A DNA stretch of 64,000 bases, from positions 73,929 through 137,928 of the forward strand of contig DASXML010000061.1 in assembly GCA_036495715.1 (NCBI GenBank), written 5' to 3'. A program made the position numbers and the translations under genes. Below the pieces are notes generated by a model. The model was given only the letters and a program-made list of their open reading frames with translations, was not told the DNA's origin and ran no database searches. This document shows positions 24,422-32,717 of the stretch, in pieces. Each line of letters begins with the position of its first letter. The stretch's first letter is position 1. Origin of the DNA: Scandinavium sp036495715 (GTDB lineage: Bacteria > Pseudomonadota > Gammaproteobacteria > Enterobacterales > Enterobacteriaceae).

Positions 24422-24975
24422 TGCGTAAATCACTCTATCTCCCGTTGGCGATTTTTCTGCTGTTGGCTCTGGCGCTGATGTGGCAGTTGCTGCGCAATGC
24501 CCAGGGCGACGACCCGACGACGCTGGAGTCGGCGTTGATCGGTCAACCGTTGCCTGCGCTCCATCTGACTTCGCTGCAAGCGCCGGAAAAAGAACTCGAC
24601 CGCTCGGTGTTAATCAATGGCAAGCCGTTGCTGCTCAACGTCTGGGCAACCTGGTGTCCGACCTGTCGGGCTGAGCATCAGTATCTGAACCAGCTTTCCG
24701 CTCGTGGTGTGCGGATTGTGGGCATGAACTATAAGGACGACCGGCAAAAAGCAGTTGATTGGCTCAACCGGTTGGGCAACCCGTATGCGCTCGATCTGTT
24801 CGACGGCGACGGGATGGCGGGGCTGGATTTAGGGGTCTACGGTGCGCCGGAAACCTTCCTTATCGACGGCAAAGGGATTATTCGCTACCGCCATGCCGGC
24901 GATCTCAACGAGACCGTCTGGCAGAACGAAGTCAAACCGTTGTGGGATCGCTATAGTCAGGAGGCCGCGCAATGA
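24421..24975 (+). CDS. ccmG: Thiol:disulfide interchange protein CcmG/DsbE
   Basis: Periplasmic, membrane-anchored thioredoxin that keeps apocytochrome or CcmH cysteines reduced, using electrons from DsbD. It has 184 residues with an N-terminal anchor (about 5-22) and the active site WCPTC (Cys79 and Cys82). The acidic insert and GAPETFLID near the C-terminus are typical of the family. It overlaps ccmH by four bases. Confidence 0.95.
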   Translation: MRKSLYLPLAIFLLLALALMWQLLRNAQGDDPTTLESALIGQPLPALHLTSLQAPEKELDRSVLINGKPLLLNVWATWCPTCRAEHQYLNQLSARGVRIVGMNYKDDRQKAVDWLNRLGNPYALDLFDGDGMAGLDLGVYGAPETFLIDGKGIIRYRHAGDLNETVWQNEVKPLWDRYSQEAAQ

Positions 24976-26057
24976 AGCGCTGTATTTTCATCCTTTTTGC
25001 CTGCCTGTTTTCTTTTCAGGCGCTGGCAGCGATTGATACCTGGCAGTTTAAAAACGAAGCGCAGGAGCAGCAGTTTCGTCAGATAACGGAACAACTGCGT
25101 TGCCCTAAATGCCAGAATAACAATATTGCCGACTCTAATGCGATGATTGCAGCGGATATGCGCCAGAAGGTGTATGAGCTGATGCAGCAGGGCGAAAGCC
25201 GCGAGCAAATTATTGATTATATGGTGGCGCGTTACGGTAATTTTGTGACGTATGAACCGCCCGTCACGCCGTCAACGCTGATCCTTTGGATCCTGCCCGC
25301 GCTGTTTGCACTAGGGGGAGGACTCGTTATTTTCCGCCGCAGTCTTCGTAGCCGCAGGATGGTTACAGAAGAGAGTGCCATTCTTCACGCTGACGCTGAG
25401 GTTGCAGAAGAAGATGAAAACCTCCAGCAACCGGAAATCAGTGGGATGTGGCCCTACCTGCTGGGTGGCATTGCCTTTATCGTGCTGAGTCTGGGTATGT
25501 TTATGAAAACCAGCAGCGTGCTCCCGGTGCTGGAATGGCGAAAAGTGACTGAGCAGACGCCGCAGCTTTTACAACGCGTGATGAACCCGAAATCTGCGCC
25601 GTTGACGATAGAAGAGATTGCCCGTCTGAGGCTGGGTCTGCGTAGCCAATTACAGGATACGCCAGACGATCTTCATGGCTGGTTGATGCTGGGGCGTATA
25701 AGCCAGGTGCTTAACGATCCGCAAGAAATGAAGCAGGCTTATGAAAGGGCGCTACAGCTCAGCCCACGCAGCACAGAGGCGCGGATGGGGTATGCAGAAG
25801 TGCTGACCCGTTCGGCCAATCCGCAGGATGTCGCTCAGGCAGGTGAGATTCTGAAGGGACTGCTGAAAGAGAATCACAGTGACCCGGATATATTGAACCT
25901 GGCGGCATTCAATGCGTATGCCCAGGATAATTATGCGGAGGCCATTGCCGCCTGGAAGGTGATGCTGCAACTTGTGCCAGCCGATGACCCACGGCGTGCT
26001 GTCATTTTGCGAAGCATTCAGCAAGCGGAGCAACAATTGTCTGCATTAGGCAAGTAA
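24972..26057 (+). CDS. ccmH: Cytochrome c maturation protein CcmH, fused CcmH-CcmI type
   Basis: A 361-residue fusion as in E. coli (350). The signal peptide or anchor is residues 1-20. The CcmH thioredox motif LRCPKCQ (Cys44 and Cys47) follows, then one helix (about 96-116) and a second around 160-178. The C-terminal half has TPR-like repeats, the CcmI part, which hold apocytochrome c (for example LHGWLMLGRISQVLNDPQEM and AYERALQLSPRS). It is the last ccm gene; the tor-like genes begin 104 bp later on the same strand. Confidence 0.94.
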   Translation: MKRCIFILFACLFSFQALAAIDTWQFKNEAQEQQFRQITEQLRCPKCQNNNIADSNAMIAADMRQKVYELMQQGESREQIIDYMVARYGNFVTYEPPVTPSTLILWILPALFALGGGLVIFRRSLRSRRMVTEESAILHADAEVAEEDENLQQPEISGMWPYLLGGIAFIVLSLGMFMKTSSVLPVLEWRKVTEQTPQLLQRVMNPKSAPLTIEEIARLRLGLRSQLQDTPDDLHGWLMLGRISQVLNDPQEMKQAYERALQLSPRSTEARMGYAEVLTRSANPQDVAQAGEILKGLLKENHSDPDILNLAAFNAYAQDNYAEAIAAWKVMLQLVPADDPRRAVILRSIQQAEQQLSALGK

Positions 26058-26161
26058 TTGCCTAAAAAGTCTTTTTCTGAGACTTCACGCTTACCCCAAT
26101 TGGCTTATCAAAAACTAATCCTTTATCATGTTGTGGTTTTTACAAATGCTAAAGGATGAAC

Positions 26162-27328
26162 ATGAATAAGCATTCTTCTGGAGATTCTCGCCGACGCAGA
26201 ATCTCCATTTTATGGATTTTATTGGCCGGGATCATTATTGGTGCGGCGCTGTTAGCCGGTACCGCGACAATCATGCATAAAACCAGTGACACTGAGTTCT
26301 GTGTCTCTTGTCACACCATGCAACAACCGCTGGCCGAATATCAGGGCAGTGTCCACTTCCAGAATACCAAAGGCATCCGCGCAGAGTGCGCTGACTGTCA
26401 CGTCCCTCATCAGCCTCTCGACTATCTGGCGACGAAAATCGGTGCCCTGAAAGATATCTGGGGTGAGATGTCCGGAAAAATTGATACACCGGAAAAATAC
26501 GAAACGCACAAACTGGCGATGGCGCAAAAGGTCTGGAAGGATCTCAAAGCCAGCGACTCGGCTACCTGCCGTTCTTGCCATGATTTCAAGGCAATGGACA
26601 TTTTGGCGCAGAAACCGGAAGCGCGTAAGCAGCATCCGGTGGCCATCAAAAATGGCGAAACCTGTATCGATTGCCATAAAGGCGTAGCCCATATTCTGCC
26701 GAATATGAACGGTCTGTCCGCCGCAGGTGCCAGTGAGCTGGCGAGTGCCGCAGCGAAAACACCCGACAGCGCCACGACGCTTTACACCATTCAGACCCAG
26801 CCTTTCTGGCTGAGTGCAGATAGCAAGCAGCACAACGCCGGTAATCTGATGGCTTCGACCAGGGTTAACGTCATCAAGCGTGACGGCGAGATGGTGCAGG
26901 CGCAGGTTGATGGCTGGCAGCAGGATGGCGTGAATGAAGCATTTTACGCCGCACAGGGTAAACGTATCCTGAGCGTTCTGTTGGGCGAAGATGCACGTAA
27001 GGATCTGAAAACCCTCGACACCGTGACCGATAAAGAGACCGGTCAGGTATGGCATAAAGTGGCTCTGCAGGTCTGGCTGCCGAAGAAAAACCTGATCGAC
27101 GATCAGCAGAAAATCTGGCATTACGCCGCTGACATGATGTCCAACAACTGCACTGGCTGCCACGGCCTGACCGCGCTGGACCGCTTTAATGCGAACCAGT
27201 GGATCGGCGTGGTGAAAGGGATGTCCGGGCGCACATCATTAAATGCGGAACAGGTACGCCTGCTGACGCAGTATGTGCAAAAACACGCCAGTGATATGGC
27301 TGAACCCACCGCCCAACAGCCGCAATAA
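26162..27328 (+). CDS. Pentaheme c-type cytochrome, TorC/TorY family
   Basis: Membrane-anchored periplasmic cytochrome that passes electrons from menaquinol to the reductase encoded next. The 388 residues start with a basic segment and one helix (about 17-37). Four haem motifs follow in the NapC/NirT-like domain (CVSCH, CADCH, CRSCH, CIDCH) and one in the C-terminal domain (CTGCH), the five-haem pattern of TorC and TorY. AAAGG lies seven bases before the ATG at 26162, so I reject the ATG at 26156. Wording such as HKTSDTEFCVSCH and KGIRAECADCH recalls TorY more than TorC. Its haems would be attached by the adjacent ccm operon. Confidence 0.88.
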   Translation: MNKHSSGDSRRRRISILWILLAGIIIGAALLAGTATIMHKTSDTEFCVSCHTMQQPLAEYQGSVHFQNTKGIRAECADCHVPHQPLDYLATKIGALKDIWGEMSGKIDTPEKYETHKLAMAQKVWKDLKASDSATCRSCHDFKAMDILAQKPEARKQHPVAIKNGETCIDCHKGVAHILPNMNGLSAAGASELASAAAKTPDSATTLYTIQTQPFWLSADSKQHNAGNLMASTRVNVIKRDGEMVQAQVDGWQQDGVNEAFYAAQGKRILSVLLGEDARKDLKTLDTVTDKETGQVWHKVALQVWLPKKNLIDDQQKIWHYAADMMSNNCTGCHGLTALDRFNANQWIGVVKGMSGRTSLNAEQVRLLTQYVQKHASDMAEPTAQQPQ

Positions 27329-27339
27329 GGAGCCAGCAG

Positions 27340-29856
27340 ATGAAAAATAAAACGTCAGACATGGCACATACCGATCAGCCGCAGGAACTTCAGCTCTCAC
27401 GCCGTCGTTTTCTGATGGGATCCGGCGCGTTGATGGCGCTGCCATTACTGGGCGGTCTGTGGCCGAAATCAGCACTGGCAGAAGCGATTAGCCAGGCGCT
27501 GCCGCAGTTCCTGGCGCTACGTCAGGCCCAGCAGGGGATCCTGACCGGCGCGCACTGGGGAGCGTTTGAAGCGATTGTCAGCAACGGCAAAATGGTCGGT
27601 GTTAAAGCGATTCAGGATGACCCGTACCCGAATGAGCTGATCGAAATGGCACCACACCAGGTGCATGCGGAAAACCGCATTAAATATCCAATGGTGCGTA
27701 AAAGCTGGCTGGAGGGCGGGGTGCATAACAGCCGCCCTGAGCTGCGTGGTCACGACGACTGGGTGCGTGTTAGCTGGGATAAAGCCCAAACGCTTATCGC
27801 TGAGCAGATTACCCGTCTGCAAAAAGAAGAAGGTCCGCAGTCCATTTACGCGGGTTCTTACGGCTGGAAAAGCGTCGGGATGCTGCATAACGCTCGCAGC
27901 CTATTGCAGCGAATGATGAACCTGTCCGGTGGTTTCCTCGGCTATGCCGGAGATTATTCAACTGGTGCTGCACAGGTCATTCTGCCGCATGTCGTGGGCT
28001 CTGTTGAAGTTTACGAGCAGCAGACCACCTGGCCAAACGTGGTTGATCACAGTGAGCTGGTCATCCTGTGGGGTTGTAACCCAATGGTGACGCTGAAAAA
28101 TGGCTGGAACCTGCCGGATCATGTCGGTCAGCAAGGCTTTAACGCGCTGAAGAAAAAAGGGACCCGGATGATCAGTATCGATCCGGTTCATACTGACAGT
28201 GCCCAGGAGTTGGGCGCGGAGTGGATAAGTCCGCGTCCGTACACCGACAGCGCGATGCTGATTGGCATCGCGCATACCTTGTTGAGCGAAAATCTGCACG
28301 ATAAAGACTTCCTCAAAACCTATACCGTTGGTTTTGATAAGTTCGCGGATTATGTCCTCGGCAAAGACGATGGCATCGTAAAAGATGCGGCCTGGGCGGC
28401 TGATGTTTGTGGTGTCGATGCCGACATCATCAAACAGCTGGCGCGTGATATGGCCAAACGTCGCACCATGATCATGGCGGGCTGGGGGATCCAGCGTCAG
28501 CATCACGGGGAGCAACAGCACTGGATGCTGGTCACCCTGGCCTCAATGCTGGGGCAAGTTGGCTTACCTGGCGGCGGTTTTGGTTTCAGCTATCACTACT
28601 CTTCCGGCGGTAGCCCGACGGCACGCGGTGGGATCCTGGCCGGGGTGTCTGCCGGTAGCCCGACCTCTGCTGCGGCGAAAAACATTGCCCCGGTGCCGGT
28701 TGGGCGCATCGCGGACTGCCTGTTGAATCCAGGCAAGACCATTGATCACAACGGCGGCAAAGTGACGTTCCCGGAAGTGAAAATGGTTTATGTCGCTGGC
28801 GGGAACCCGTTCCATCAGCAGCAGGATACCAATAATTTGGTCAAAGCCTGGCAGCGCCCGGAAACGATCGTCGTCAATGAACCCTACTGGACGGCGTCAG
28901 CGAAGCATGCGGATATCGTTCTGCCGGTGACGACCACCTACGAGCGCAATGATATGGACATGGGCGGCGATTACTCGCAACTGTATGTCTTCCCGTTGCG
29001 TCAGTGTGTACCGCCACAGCACGAAGCCAAAAATGACTTTGACGTTTTTGCCGGGATTGCCGAAAAACTGGGCCTGCTTGATGCCTTTACGGAAGGCAAA
29101 GACGAAATGTTGTGGCTGAAGGGAATGTACGATGACCTGAAAGCGCAGGCGCGTAATGCGCGCGTGGCGCTGCCGCCGTTCGATATGTTCTGGGCTTCCA
29201 ATAACTACATTCGCTTCCCGGTGCCGGAAGAGAACAACCAGTGGGTGCGCTTTGCCGATTTCCGCGAGAATCCATTGCTGAATCCGCTGGGCACGCCATC
29301 CGGCAAGATTGAAATCTATTCCGATGCGGTCGCGAAAATGAATTACGACGACTGCAAAGGGATCCCGACCTGGATGCCGCCGCACGAGTGGTATCGCGGG
29401 CCGGAAGCGGAACAGTTCCCGCTGTCGCTCAACACCGGACACCCGGTTAACCGTCTGCATTCGCAGCTGGATAACACGCCGTTACGCGAGAAGTACGCGG
29501 TTCAGGATCGTGAAGCGGTCTGGCTCCATCCGAACGATGCGAAAACGCGTAATATTCAGGACGGCGATCTGCTGCGTGCTTTCAATGATCGAGGTCAGAT
29601 CCTGGTCGGCGCGGTAGTCACCGAAAAGGTGCGTGAAGGTGTGGTACGGATCAGCGAAGGCGCGTGGTATGACCCAGCGGATCCGACGCAGCCTGGCTCA
29701 CTGTGTAAAAATGGTAACGTTAACTGCCTGACGTTCGATATTGGTACTTCAAGCCTGGCGCAAGGAAACTGCGGTCAAATGACTCAGCTCCAAATCGAGA
29801 AATACACAGGCCCAGTGCTGAAAAACACGGCGCATAACGTGCCCGTAGGCGCATAA
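27340..29856 (+). CDS. Periplasmic TMAO/S-oxide reductase, TorA/TorZ-type molybdoenzyme
   Basis: An 838-residue molybdopterin enzyme of the DMSO reductase family, reducing trimethylamine N-oxide or related N-/S-oxides. A Tat signal is present (SRRRFLMG, residues 20-27, then a hydrophobic stretch). The molybdenum-ligand serine is Ser207 in GDYSTGAAQV. There is no N-terminal iron-sulfur cysteine motif, as in TorA, TorZ and BisC. AGSYGWKSVG and MAGWGIQRQHHGEQQHWMLVTLA resemble TorZ more than TorA. AAGGAG precedes the ATG, and the cytochrome gene ends 11 bp upstream. No TorD-like chaperone gene is seen. A hairpin follows the stop. Confidence 0.88.
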   Translation: MKNKTSDMAHTDQPQELQLSRRRFLMGSGALMALPLLGGLWPKSALAEAISQALPQFLALRQAQQGILTGAHWGAFEAIVSNGKMVGVKAIQDDPYPNELIEMAPHQVHAENRIKYPMVRKSWLEGGVHNSRPELRGHDDWVRVSWDKAQTLIAEQITRLQKEEGPQSIYAGSYGWKSVGMLHNARSLLQRMMNLSGGFLGYAGDYSTGAAQVILPHVVGSVEVYEQQTTWPNVVDHSELVILWGCNPMVTLKNGWNLPDHVGQQGFNALKKKGTRMISIDPVHTDSAQELGAEWISPRPYTDSAMLIGIAHTLLSENLHDKDFLKTYTVGFDKFADYVLGKDDGIVKDAAWAADVCGVDADIIKQLARDMAKRRTMIMAGWGIQRQHHGEQQHWMLVTLASMLGQVGLPGGGFGFSYHYSSGGSPTARGGILAGVSAGSPTSAAAKNIAPVPVGRIADCLLNPGKTIDHNGGKVTFPEVKMVYVAGGNPFHQQQDTNNLVKAWQRPETIVVNEPYWTASAKHADIVLPVTTTYERNDMDMGGDYSQLYVFPLRQCVPPQHEAKNDFDVFAGIAEKLGLLDAFTEGKDEMLWLKGMYDDLKAQARNARVALPPFDMFWASNNYIRFPVPEENNQWVRFADFRENPLLNPLGTPSGKIEIYSDAVAKMNYDDCKGIPTWMPPHEWYRGPEAEQFPLSLNTGHPVNRLHSQLDNTPLREKYAVQDREAVWLHPNDAKTRNIQDGDLLRAFNDRGQILVGAVVTEKVREGVVRISEGAWYDPADPTQPGSLCKNGNVNCLTFDIGTSSLAQGNCGQMTQLQIEKYTGPVLKNTAHNVPVGA

Positions 29857-29863
29857 AACCGTC

Positions 29864-29910
29864 TTCCCCCTTTCGCCGTCATCCGACGGAAGGGGGAAAT
29901 TTTCCTTTCT
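29864..29910 (+). terminator. Terminator after the ccm-tor block
   Basis: CTTCCCCCTTTCG...CGGAAGGGGGAAATTTTCC: an imperfect GC-rich hairpin followed by a T-containing tail, just after the reductase stop. Confidence 0.75.
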
Positions 29911-30058
29911 TTCCCTTCCCGCTATCACCCGAACGACGCGCTGCGCGTTTTATTTTCTCTTCCGACCCCCGCCACGCTTTTTTTCTCTCTCTCAACTGCG
30001 ATAATTACTGCATGGGTACAATGCAGCGGTGACGCGTTGCCCTTGAGAGGAAAAGACA

Positions 30059-30421
30059 ATGGAATACGAATTTCTGCGCGACATTACCGGAGGCGTAAAA
30101 GTGCGGATGTCGATGGGCCATGAGGCCGTCGGGCACTGGTTCAACGAAGAAGTGAAAGATAACTTCGCATTGCTGGATGAGATTGAACAGGCGGCTCAGA
30201 CGGTAAAAGGCACGGAGAACTCCTGGCAGCAGACGGGGCATGAATACACCGTTTGGCTGGACGGCGAAGAAGTGATGATACGCGCGAATCTGCTGGAAAT
30301 TTCCGGCGATGAAATGGAAGAGGGGATGAGCTACTACGACGAGGAGAGCTTGTCGATGTGTGGTGTGGAAGACTTTCTTTTGGTGGTCGCGGCCTACCGC
30401 AAGTTCATGAATCAGAAATAA
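30059..30421 (+). CDS. yacL: UPF0231 family protein YacL
   Basis: A small acidic cytoplasmic protein of 120 residues, the same length and opening (MEYEFLRDITGGVKVRMSMG) as E. coli YacL. Its function is not known. AGAGGAAAAGACA precedes the ATG. It runs convergently towards speD. In E. coli it directly follows acnB, so it marks the right border of the inserted ccm-tor block. Confidence 0.92.
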   Translation: MEYEFLRDITGGVKVRMSMGHEAVGHWFNEEVKDNFALLDEIEQAAQTVKGTENSWQQTGHEYTVWLDGEEVMIRANLLEISGDEMEEGMSYYDEESLSMCGVEDFLLVVAAYRKFMNQK

Positions 30422-30432
30422 CCGCTTCACGG

Positions 30433-30452
30433 TGCGGAGCGTCCCTGCTCCG
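30433..30452. terminator. Hairpin between yacL and speD
   Basis: GCGGAGC-GTCCCT-GCTCCGC between two convergent genes. It lacks a clear T tract, so it may be an attenuating or mRNA-end hairpin rather than a strong terminator. Confidence 0.5.
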
Positions 30453-30459
30453 CCTGCGC

Positions 30460-31254
30460 TCACACGGCGGGCATATTCCGGCCGTAGTAGATTTCGCGCA
30501 TCTCTTTCCACAGCAGGTCAGTAATGGCCTTGCGCTCTGCTTCGCTCAAATCTTCCGGTTTGGTGTGGAACATGTAGTGTTTCAGGTCGAATTCTTTCAG
30601 CAACATCTTGGTATGGAAGATGTTTTCCTGGTACACGTTCACATCCAGCATGTCATACAGCGCCTTCATATCGTCGGACATAAAATTCTGAATGGAGTTA
30701 ATTTCGTGATCGATAAAGTGCTTCATGCCGTTCACGTCGCGGGTAAAGCCACGCACGCGATAGTCGATGGTCACAATATCGGACTCCAGCTGATGAATCA
30801 GGTAGTTCAGCGCATTGAGCGGTGAAATCACCCCACAGGTCGACACTTCAATATCGGCGCGGAAGGTACACAAACCACCTTCCGGGTGGCTTTCCGGATA
30901 GGTATGCACGCAGATATGGCTTTTATCGAGATGGGCGACCACGGCTTCCGGCAGCGGACCTGGGTGTTCGGTGGTGTCGATAAGATGGGGGTCAACCGGC
31001 TCTTCGCTCACCAGAATCGTCACGCTGGCGCCCTGCGGTTCGTAATCCTGACGCGCGATGTTCAGAATATTGGCGCCGATAATCGAGCAGGTTTCTGACA
31101 GGATTTCGGTCAGACGGTTGGCGTTATAGAGTTCATCGATATAGGCGATATAACCATCGCGCTCTTCTGCCGTTTTCACGTAGCAGATATCGTAAATACA
31201 AAAACTCAGGCTTTTGGTCAGGTTGTTAAAGCCATGCAGTTTAAGCTTTTTCAA
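30460..31254 (-). CDS. speD: S-adenosylmethionine decarboxylase SpeD
   Basis: Makes decarboxylated SAM, the aminopropyl donor for spermidine. The 264-residue proenzyme cleaves itself between Lys111 and Ser112 in HLDKSHICVHTYPE, and Ser112 becomes the pyruvoyl group. The start is a TTG at 31254, giving MKKLKLHGFNNL as in E. coli, with GGAGGTGAAC just upstream inside the end of speE. The gene overlaps speE by 14 bases and is translated after it on the same message. Confidence 0.97.
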   Translation of the reverse strand: MKKLKLHGFNNLTKSLSFCIYDICYVKTAEERDGYIAYIDELYNANRLTEILSETCSIIGANILNIARQDYEPQGASVTILVSEEPVDPHLIDTTEHPGPLPEAVVAHLDKSHICVHTYPESHPEGGLCTFRADIEVSTCGVISPLNALNYLIHQLESDIVTIDYRVRGFTRDVNGMKHFIDHEINSIQNFMSDDMKALYDMLDVNVYQENIFHTKMLLKEFDLKHYMFHTKPEDLSEAERKAITDLLWKEMREIYYGRNMPAV

Positions 31255-32128
31255 TTGGGTTCACCTCCTCAGATGCAGACAGGGCGTTCTGCAAGTATTG
31301 CGGTAGGGCAAAGGCCGCGGTGTGGATAGCCGGATTGTAGTAGCGGCAGGTCAGGTTTGCCTGATGGAAGCGGGCCTGGATAATCTCGGTGGAGAGATGG
31401 CGTAGTGCTTCGTTGTCCGTCGCCCAGGCAAAGGTCATGATGCCGCCGTAATAGGTTGGGATCGCCGCCTGATAGAAACTCACATCATTAAAGGAGTGGC
31501 TGAGTTTGCGGTGGCTGTCGAGCGCTTCATCCTGTTGCAGGAAACACACGCCGTTCTGCGCAACGAAAATCCCGCCCGGGTTCAGGCAGCGTTTGCAGCC
31601 TTCGTAGAACGCCGAGGTAAACAGGCTTTCGCCCGGCCCAATGGGGTCGGTACAGTCGGAGATTATCACATCAAACGTTTGCGTCGTCTGGTTAACAAAA
31701 TTGACGCCGTCGTCAATCACCAGCTTGAAGCGCGGATCGTCATAGCTACCGGCGTTATGGTTGGGCAAATACTGGCGGCAGAATGACACGACGCCCGCAT
31801 CGATTTCCACCATGGTGATGGTTTCGATATGTTTGTGACGGCTCACTTCGCGTAGCATCGCGCCATCGCCACCGCCGATAATCAGTACGTGTTTCGCGTG
31901 ACCGTGGGCCAGCAGGGGAACGTGAGTCATCATTTCGTGATAGATAAACTCGTCGCGCTCGGTGGTTTGCACCACGCCGTCCAGCGCCATTACGCGCCCG
32001 AAAGCCGCGTTTTCGAAGATAATCAAATCCTGATGATCGGTTTTCTCGTGATACAGCACTTTATCAACGGCAAAGTACTGACCAAACTGGTCGTGCAGCG
32101 TTTCATGCCACAGTGTGTTATCGGTCAT
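31241..32128 (-). CDS. speE: Spermidine synthase SpeE
   Basis: Transfers the aminopropyl group to putrescine to make spermidine. The 295 residues compare with 288 in E. coli; the extra residues are a C-terminal extension (SASEEVNPIEKA) that runs into the speD start. SAM-binding text LIIGGGDGAMLREV (about 82-95) and the catalytic region ISDCTDPIGPGESLF are present. AGGAGGAAT lies before the ATG. It is first gene of the speED operon. Confidence 0.97.
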   Translation of the reverse strand: MTDNTLWHETLHDQFGQYFAVDKVLYHEKTDHQDLIIFENAAFGRVMALDGVVQTTERDEFIYHEMMTHVPLLAHGHAKHVLIIGGGDGAMLREVSRHKHIETITMVEIDAGVVSFCRQYLPNHNAGSYDDPRFKLVIDDGVNFVNQTTQTFDVIISDCTDPIGPGESLFTSAFYEGCKRCLNPGGIFVAQNGVCFLQQDEALDSHRKLSHSFNDVSFYQAAIPTYYGGIMTFAWATDNEALRHLSTEIIQARFHQANLTCRYYNPAIHTAAFALPQYLQNALSASEEVNPIEKA

Positions 32129-32224
32129 TGCGGGATTCCTCCTTCGTTAACACCCCTTAAAACGGGCGCAACATAGTAGCCAACAATGACCGGTGATGCA
32201 CGGTCATTATTTCAGCAGAAAGGA

Positions 32225-32572
32225 TTACTTGACGTAGGCGAGCAGGCTCAGGGAATCGCGGGCCAGTGCTTTGCACTTTTTGGAAGTCGGGATGCGGATG
32301 CCGCTTAAATCGCGGTAGCTGTCTTCGCCGAGTGCCTTCATGTTAAAGGTATCGTAATTACTGAGATCCCACTGATTTTGCTGGGCAAAAAAGACCAAAG
32401 CACGGCGAATTTGCTGGTTCGGCAGATTTTGGTAGCCACAGTCGTTTTTCAGGAACACAAATACCGCCGTCAGATCGGCCATATCTTCGGCCTCGGATTC
32501 GTTCAGTGCATAGCTGTTAGCGGAGATAGCGAGCAGAGTTCCGAGTACCACAGTTCTAAAAAACGTCTTCAT
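32225..32572 (-). CDS. yacC: YacC, PulS/OutS-like pilotin family
   Basis: A 115-residue exported protein, the E. coli YacC length and position between speE and cueO. A signal peptide (MKTFFRTVVLGTLLAISANSYA) is followed by a mature domain with NDCGYQNLPNQQIRRAL and KKCKALARDSLSLL; its two cysteines may form a disulfide. The family resembles pilotins of type II secretion, but no secretion genes are nearby, so its role is open. I use the ATG at 32572, not the longer upstream frame. Confidence 0.88.
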   Translation of the reverse strand: MKTFFRTVVLGTLLAISANSYALNESEAEDMADLTAVFVFLKNDCGYQNLPNQQIRRALVFFAQQNQWDLSNYDTFNMKALGEDSYRDLSGIRIPTSKKCKALARDSLSLLAYVK

Positions 32573-32652
32573 TTTAGTTACCAATGCATCCACGAAAATC
32601 AACGTTAGCATACTTCTAAAAGCCGCGCAGGGCTTTATTGATGGGATTATGC

Positions 32653-32681
32653 TTGACCTTCCGGTAAGGGAAAGGTTTAAG
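32653..32681 (+). promoter_or_regulatory. CueR-type promoter of cueO
   Basis: TTGACC (32653-32658) and TTTAAG/TAAGCT about 19 bp later flank the imperfect dyad ACCTTCC-GGTAA-GGGAAAGGT (32656-32676). A long spacer occupied by such a dyad is the mark of MerR-family promoters; this one fits CueR control of cueO. Confidence 0.8.
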
Positions 32682-32717
32682 CTCAATAATTCGCCAGCAT
32701 ACGTAAAGGGAGTGAAG

